A stretch of DNA of 64,000 bases, taken from assembly GCA_007844125.1 (NCBI GenBank), contig CM017558.1, forward strand, positions 59,494,550-59,558,549, read 5' to 3'. Positions 23,401 to 29,400 of this stretch are shown here, piece after piece. Positions within the stretch are counted from its first letter, which is position 1. Every line of letters starts with the position of its first letter. Source of the DNA: Sinonovacula constricta. Taxonomy: Eukaryota; Mollusca; Bivalvia; Cardiida; Solecurtidae. The notes under the pieces are model-generated. The model was not told the DNA's origin, made no database searches, and worked only from the letters and a program-made list of their open reading frames with translations. The position numbers were made by a program, and so were the translations under genes.

Positions 23401-26400
23401 TATATATTAACACTTATTTAAAACTAGATTTAACTACCAGTGCTTATAATATATATAAAACGTCTGTAGAAATATCTGTACGGGTCAGCCAGTCAGTATG
23501 TAAACAAAAAGGGAGGTAATCACCAGAATAACCGAAAATATCAGGGAAAACAATCACCTACATGAATTTTCCAATTTCCACCGGGACAATTCAATACAAA
23601 CTGTATTGAATGAAATATTTTGAAGAACCAACAGAACTTTAAATAAATATGAGCAACCAATTTATATCAACAGACACAATGATATATGCCAATTATTCAA
23701 GACAGAATTAAGAAGCAGTAAATTAAAATTATGAGCTGTAAAATTTACTGACAATTAATGTGTTTAGTACTTATACAAAAAGATTCTGTTCTAGAAAAGC
23801 AGCATGGATGTATTTCTATATTTATTAGATGTGAAAATTAATAAAATAAAAGGGGGTAGGGTATGAAAAAGTTAAAGTGAGTGTTTACGTGATAGCCTTT
23901 ACCAGTGAAATACTGACCACCAATATTTAAACATGCTTTAGTGAAGTATTCACTCTCATAATTACAATATCACTCATATTAAATGGAAATCATTAAAAAC
24001 TGCAGTTATTTGAAAACAATTTAGAAACAAAATAATATCAGCTTAAGTTTAGTAAACAAATCTGGCAATATTAATAAAATGGTAACTGCAATTTTCAAAT
24101 TTCCAATAATTATCTTACTCACTGTTACTCTAGATTTATAGGTAGGTAGGTACAGGGTACAACACACAACACAAGCCACCAGAACTGGTTTACACCGTCC
24201 AAACAGTCTACACCACTGAACGTTTGATTGTACCGTCCAAACAGTCTACACCACTGAACGTCTTTGGATGTCTATCTCGATGAAGCTCAAATCCTGGCGA
24301 TGATGAATGCAGAATGAATATGTGTGATCACACAAGTAAAACACAATCACAATAAAATTGAATTTTTAGTTTTTTTACGTGCACATTTACATATTTATAT
24401 AAACTGTTGAAAATCTTTACAACAGATGCATCTCCGTTGAACACAATTTGATTAATTCAATTCACTTGCAAACACTGCATTTATAATATTAAATTTCAAA
24501 ATCTGTTATATTAAATTTCAAAACTTGGAAAATTAAACTTCAACACTTTTCATTGGGCGCCATTTGTGACTTCTTGTTATTTAATTTTTTTGGTTATTAT
24601 TCTGAGGGTAAAGTCACAAATCAAAGATTGTAAAATATATTATACTGTTCTTTTTATTCTTTGTCTTCTATGTAAAGTTGCAATAAGTGTAACAGCAGAT
24701 CAATGGTGACTCTTCTTTATTTGCTTTTTACAGCCTGAAGCATCTAATATGTATACAAATTATCGAGGGCTAACTCCTGCAATAATTATGTATTACATTC
24801 AACAGCATTACATATGATAAATTACATTCAAATACTTTACAAACAATATAAAATGTCAACATACATAATTTACTTTATGAATTAAAGATAAATGAATGGT
24901 CATAGTTAATAAAACAATTGATATAGACATTATTAACAGTAATCGTTATCACTGTTTCGTGGTGGCTTACTAATAACTTAAGTCACAAATTAAACTGGTA
25001 TTAAAAATAAACTTCTTTTAGACAAATTAATCTTACCAATATGTGGCATTGACTGAAATCTCTCTCCTCCTCATCCACTCGTGTGCGTTATTCGTTTTGT
25101 TAAAACATGCAGGAATTGTTATAGAAAACATTAAACAATTGTAAAAACAGGCCATTGATTATGTTACAATCCAATGCTGCAATTCTAATTATCGTGAATT
25201 CACATGACAATATACAAAAGGTTCAATATCAACCTTTATAATAATTTTTATAAACTTTACAGCTCACAATACGGTAAAATAACAATTAGACAAACAATAA
25301 AAACCACTTACTTCGTTTAATAACTTCAAAGTATTAAAAAATAATACTTTTAGAAAGTGTCAACTATCATGGATCAAATCATATCATACAATGCCACTTT
25401 CCCGCGAAGCTTCACGTGATCCACGAATTAAAACTAACACCAACGTACTTAATTATAGGAAAGGACCAAAAGGAACTATTTCACCACGAAAGGAATTTAA
25501 AGGGATAAAAGAACCAAGAATTGAAATAACAAAACAACAAGTGATAAAACACATCTGGTTACATATCTATACTCTTCCTAGTCAAGGGGAGTGTATTTCC
25601 ATTTGGAACAGTAATAAAATAAAATAATGTATGGATAAGGGGTATGTACGTCCCAGTAAAATGAATGTTACTGCTGTTTGGCAGGAAATGATTTATGATA
25701 ATTAGGGTAAGACATGCTTAAATGTGCTTGTGACTATTAATCTTTGTACTGGCTAAACATTTTTCTCTCTATCAAATTATCTTAGTTCTTTTGTTGTAGC
25801 TGGTTTGCTTAATCGGAAGTCGTTATATAGAATGACAATAACACCAGAGTAGTCCCTGACGTAAAATGACACCAACACCAATTGATACAGTGCAACATTA
25901 AACACGTTTAACGTTTTTCTCTGGCTAGCTCTTTGACCTATATTCACTAAGTTCAACACAAACTTATGTATTGCCTATTATATGTAATGTTTTCACAGCA
26001 TAAACTTGTGCTGTTTGCTAGTTTCTCTTTTTACCGGTGCCACGTTTTAGTTTGTCGCGTATGGTGCATATTTTGGTTTACCGGCATTTCAAATTCCGTT
26101 TACACTTCAACCATATGCACAGAAACCTATATAATTCCCTTTGTAATTGTCTTTTTAATGTTGTCATTATTTTAATTAAACATTAATAATGTATTCACCC
26201 ACCTCGCGCACACCTTGTTTATTTAATGTTCAATTTATTTTCACACAAATGCAATGCTCTTGTTATGCCCCCAAAGGCGGGCATGTAGTAGTTGAAACTC
26301 TGTCCGAATGTCAAGGTCACACTTAAAGGTCAAAGTCATAAACCCTGGTAGTGCACTGTTTGTCGTGTCCGCTCAGTAAATCTGTCATGGCATGAGGGAT

Positions 26401-29400
26401 TTTAAAATAACCTGGCAGAAATGTCCAATACATGAAGACGACGTGTCGCGCACAAGACCCAGGTCGGTTACTCGAAGGTCAAGGTCACACAGCTCAAAGT
26501 CATAATCCCTAGAAGCGCACATGTTGGTCGTGTCCGCTCAGTAACTCTGTCATTGCTTGAGGGATTTTGAAATAAACTGGCAGAAATGTCAAATACAAGA
26601 AGATAAGGATTCTCGCCTTAGATTCAGGTCAGTTACTCGAAGGTCAAGGTCACATTTACAGGTCAAAATCATAATCCCTGGTAGTGCACTGGTGGTCGTG
26701 TCCGCTCAGTTACTCTGTCATTTCTGGAGACATTTGAACCTGGCAGAATGTCAAACACATACAGACGACGTGTAGCGCACAAGACCCAGGTCGATTACTG
26801 GAAGCTTAAGGTCACACAGCTCAAAGTCATAATCCCTAGAAGCGCACATGTTGGTCGTGTCCGCTCAGTAACTTTGTCATTGCTTGAGGGATTTTGAAAT
26901 AACCTGGCAGAAATGTCAAATACAAGAAGATAAGGTTTCTCGCCTTAGACTCAGGTCAGTTACTCGAAGGTCAAGGTCACATTTACAGGTCAAAATCATA
27001 ATCCCTGGTAGTGCACTGGTGGTCGTGTCCGCTCAGTTACTCTGTCATTTCTGGAGACATTTTAACCTGGCAGAAATGTCAAACACATGAAGACGACGTC
27101 TCGCGCAGGAACTAGCATATTCAGACAAAATAAAAGTATTACTGAAGCTCATGCAGAAAGTTACACACTCTAAAAGTTTTGATTGAAAGAACATGTTTAC
27201 ACAAAACTCGTTTGTATATGTTGGACCCATTGCCCTTGTGTGATTTGTAATCACACACTTAAACATCATGTGTGATTAACCACATACACCTTTATAGGTT
27301 TATGAAACAGTGAACTATTGCAGGTTGTCACCTAATTTAGGTTGTAAGGACAGCCTTTATTATATTTCATGTTTATCTAATGTATTTTTGCCTGTTGAAA
27401 ACAAATGATAGGAGGTTACAAATTCAGTATGGTTATATACATAAATCTAATGCTATTGTTTTTAATAACTCAATTACCTCCATGACAATTACAGCTTTAA
27501 GAGAACGGTTTACGGAAAAAAAATATTGGACAAGTTGTATTGTTGTAAAACACTTACTTTTCTTTTGGCTTACAAGAAATAAACACTTGTTCCTTGTACA
27601 GTAGCGGCTGTAGTGAATAATACGTTTTGCATCAATACAAATACATGATTTTTTTGATAATTGAGTTGTTTTATTTGTTCGATTTATACTTCTCCTCTAC
27701 CTGAATACAATGAGGACATAAAGTTATAAAGGTGATCAAACCTTAAATAAGGCGTTGAAATACGAGAAACTACTTAGACGAAACTCGAAGAAAAAGAATT
27801 CCATATTTACTTAACACCAACCTAGCATTTAAAACTTATAAGTATTTGGTGGCACTGTTATTTTAAATGACGCTACATTTTATTTTATGACGTCTTTACT
27901 TAGGTATACATCATCACTTGTTTTGTTTCAAATTGGCCGCTTTGCTTTCCACTTTTTGATTTTAAGAAAGGAAGTGCATGGTTCTTGATTTGCAAACCGG
28001 CTTAAGCAAATCCCTGGGACCGTTCTACGGCGCAAAAGCTCGGTGCATTTGTAGAACACATCAGAATAGAACACATAAGAAATTTAATTAAGGACTGTTT
28101 TTAGTTGGATATAAAGGTCTTCGTTCAACTTTACCTTCACACCATGCGTAGCGTGTACAGATGTTGGCAACATGTTAGCATATGGGTTAAGGTTTCATTC
28201 TCACTAGCAGGGATGTACGAGGGCGTTTAGTTCTTTTCAAATGAGTTACACAAAAATATAAATATTAAATTCAAATTAAATTATAACAAAATTAGGAAAA
28301 TGTGCAATACAGTGGTTAAGTTTACTGAGGATACAACAATAATCAAAATAACTATAAAAAAATAAAATCTAACTAATAAACTCTTACAATGTAAATGGTC
28401 AAATTCTTATTTTTAAGATACAAAACTGAACTAATTCGACAGCAATCTCTTAAACTGCTTATAGATGGTTAACATTCTTTGTATAAAAGATGTAGTTAGT
28501 CAATTTGACTTATCAGTTTTCGCAGCTTTTGTTTTATTCACAACACCCCCAAAACATGTGTATTAATATCGCCAAATATAATAATAAGACTCTGTCACAG
28601 ACAGTATGTCTACGGTCGATCGGGGTTTGTTTGAAGAAAGGGTAAAGTCAGAATTTGCATACAAAGAAAATAGGAAGAAATATAAATACAGTTTCAATAA
28701 ATAACTTTGTGGTTATCATCTTGATGAAAGAAAAAGAAGTGCAATCGCAAAAAGCGATGGTATGTATTGTAGTAGCCTAGAAATAGCACGGAAACGAATT
28801 ACTCCAGCGCGTCACCAATTGAGTCTAAATTGATAGTAGATAATTTTGTTTGTAAGAACACAAATAATATTTCTTTGTAAACTTCCTTTTAGGATTGCAT
28901 ATGAAAACTCCAAATATATTGGTAGTTCATGTTTTAAAACCCACATAAATTAATTTTATAAAAAGTTGTCAAATTATCTAATAATTAGTAACAAATTGGC
29001 ACTTGCTATGTTTGATGCAAAACATTCATATCAGATTGGTTTTATTGAGTGTTATTTTAGAAGGTTAATTACATAAATTAACCAAAATTTCAGTTTGTTC
29101 ACATCGGTTCTACGGACACCGTTGTTCCCTGAAATGTGGCAATTGCTATGGTAATGACACATGTGAGCACTTGACAGGTATCTGTCAATCATGTGCTGCT
29201 TGATATAAGGTTGACCTGTGTGTAACGAGTACATACATTTCTACATGACATTTTTAACTGACAATAAGGATAAACTTGTTATCTAGTTTTAATTATAATT
29301 TTCGCGGCAAATACTATGTTGAAACGTTTAAGATACATGATTTTATAGTTTACCGGTGTTATTTGAAATCTTTTGGTAAAAATATCAAAAACGAGTATAA

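Larger units (their letters stand above)
15373..25563 (-). mobile_element. Ty3/gypsy LTR retrotransposon, 10.2 kb
   Basis: The element is bounded by direct LTRs of about 1 kb (15373-16385 and 24565-25563), each with TG…CA ends, and by a 4-bp TATC target-site duplication (15369-15372 and 25564-25567). Copy B keeps the uninterrupted site near 62,850. The coding order on the minus strand is gag, zinc knuckles, protease, reverse transcriptase, RNase H, integrase, which is the Ty3/gypsy order; there is no envelope-like frame. A primer binding site and polypurine tract are in place. The LTRs differ by about eight isolated substitutions, a short scrambled patch and one 16-bp indel, so insertion was recent. 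The copy is probably not autonomous: gag has a stop, there are two non-programmed frame changes, and an integrase catalytic residue is replaced. The clade below Ty3/gypsy is not assigned. Confidence 0.95.
60..27110 (+). repeat. Segmental duplication, copy A
   Basis: This block matches the segment from about 50,300 to the window end base for base over long stretches, in the same order and orientation. Anchors include the LINE tail (about 93 versus 50,332), the SINE at 2505 versus 52,248, the TATA box, the signal-peptide exon, lectin exons and EGF exon. Copy A has four blocks missing in B: about 1765-2160, about 8117-10,326, the LTR element 15373-25563 and about 15,010-15,135; a further ~130 bp near 11,900-12,040 is also absent in B. 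Copy A lacks the extra 309-bp exon unit of B. Introns look about 95 percent identical by eye. The right limit is unknown because copy B reaches the window end. Confidence 0.9.

Noticed and set aside
26557..27090. Two similar frames starting MRDFEI…WQKCQIQ
   Set aside because: They recur with the 327-bp tandem repeat and show no coding constraint.
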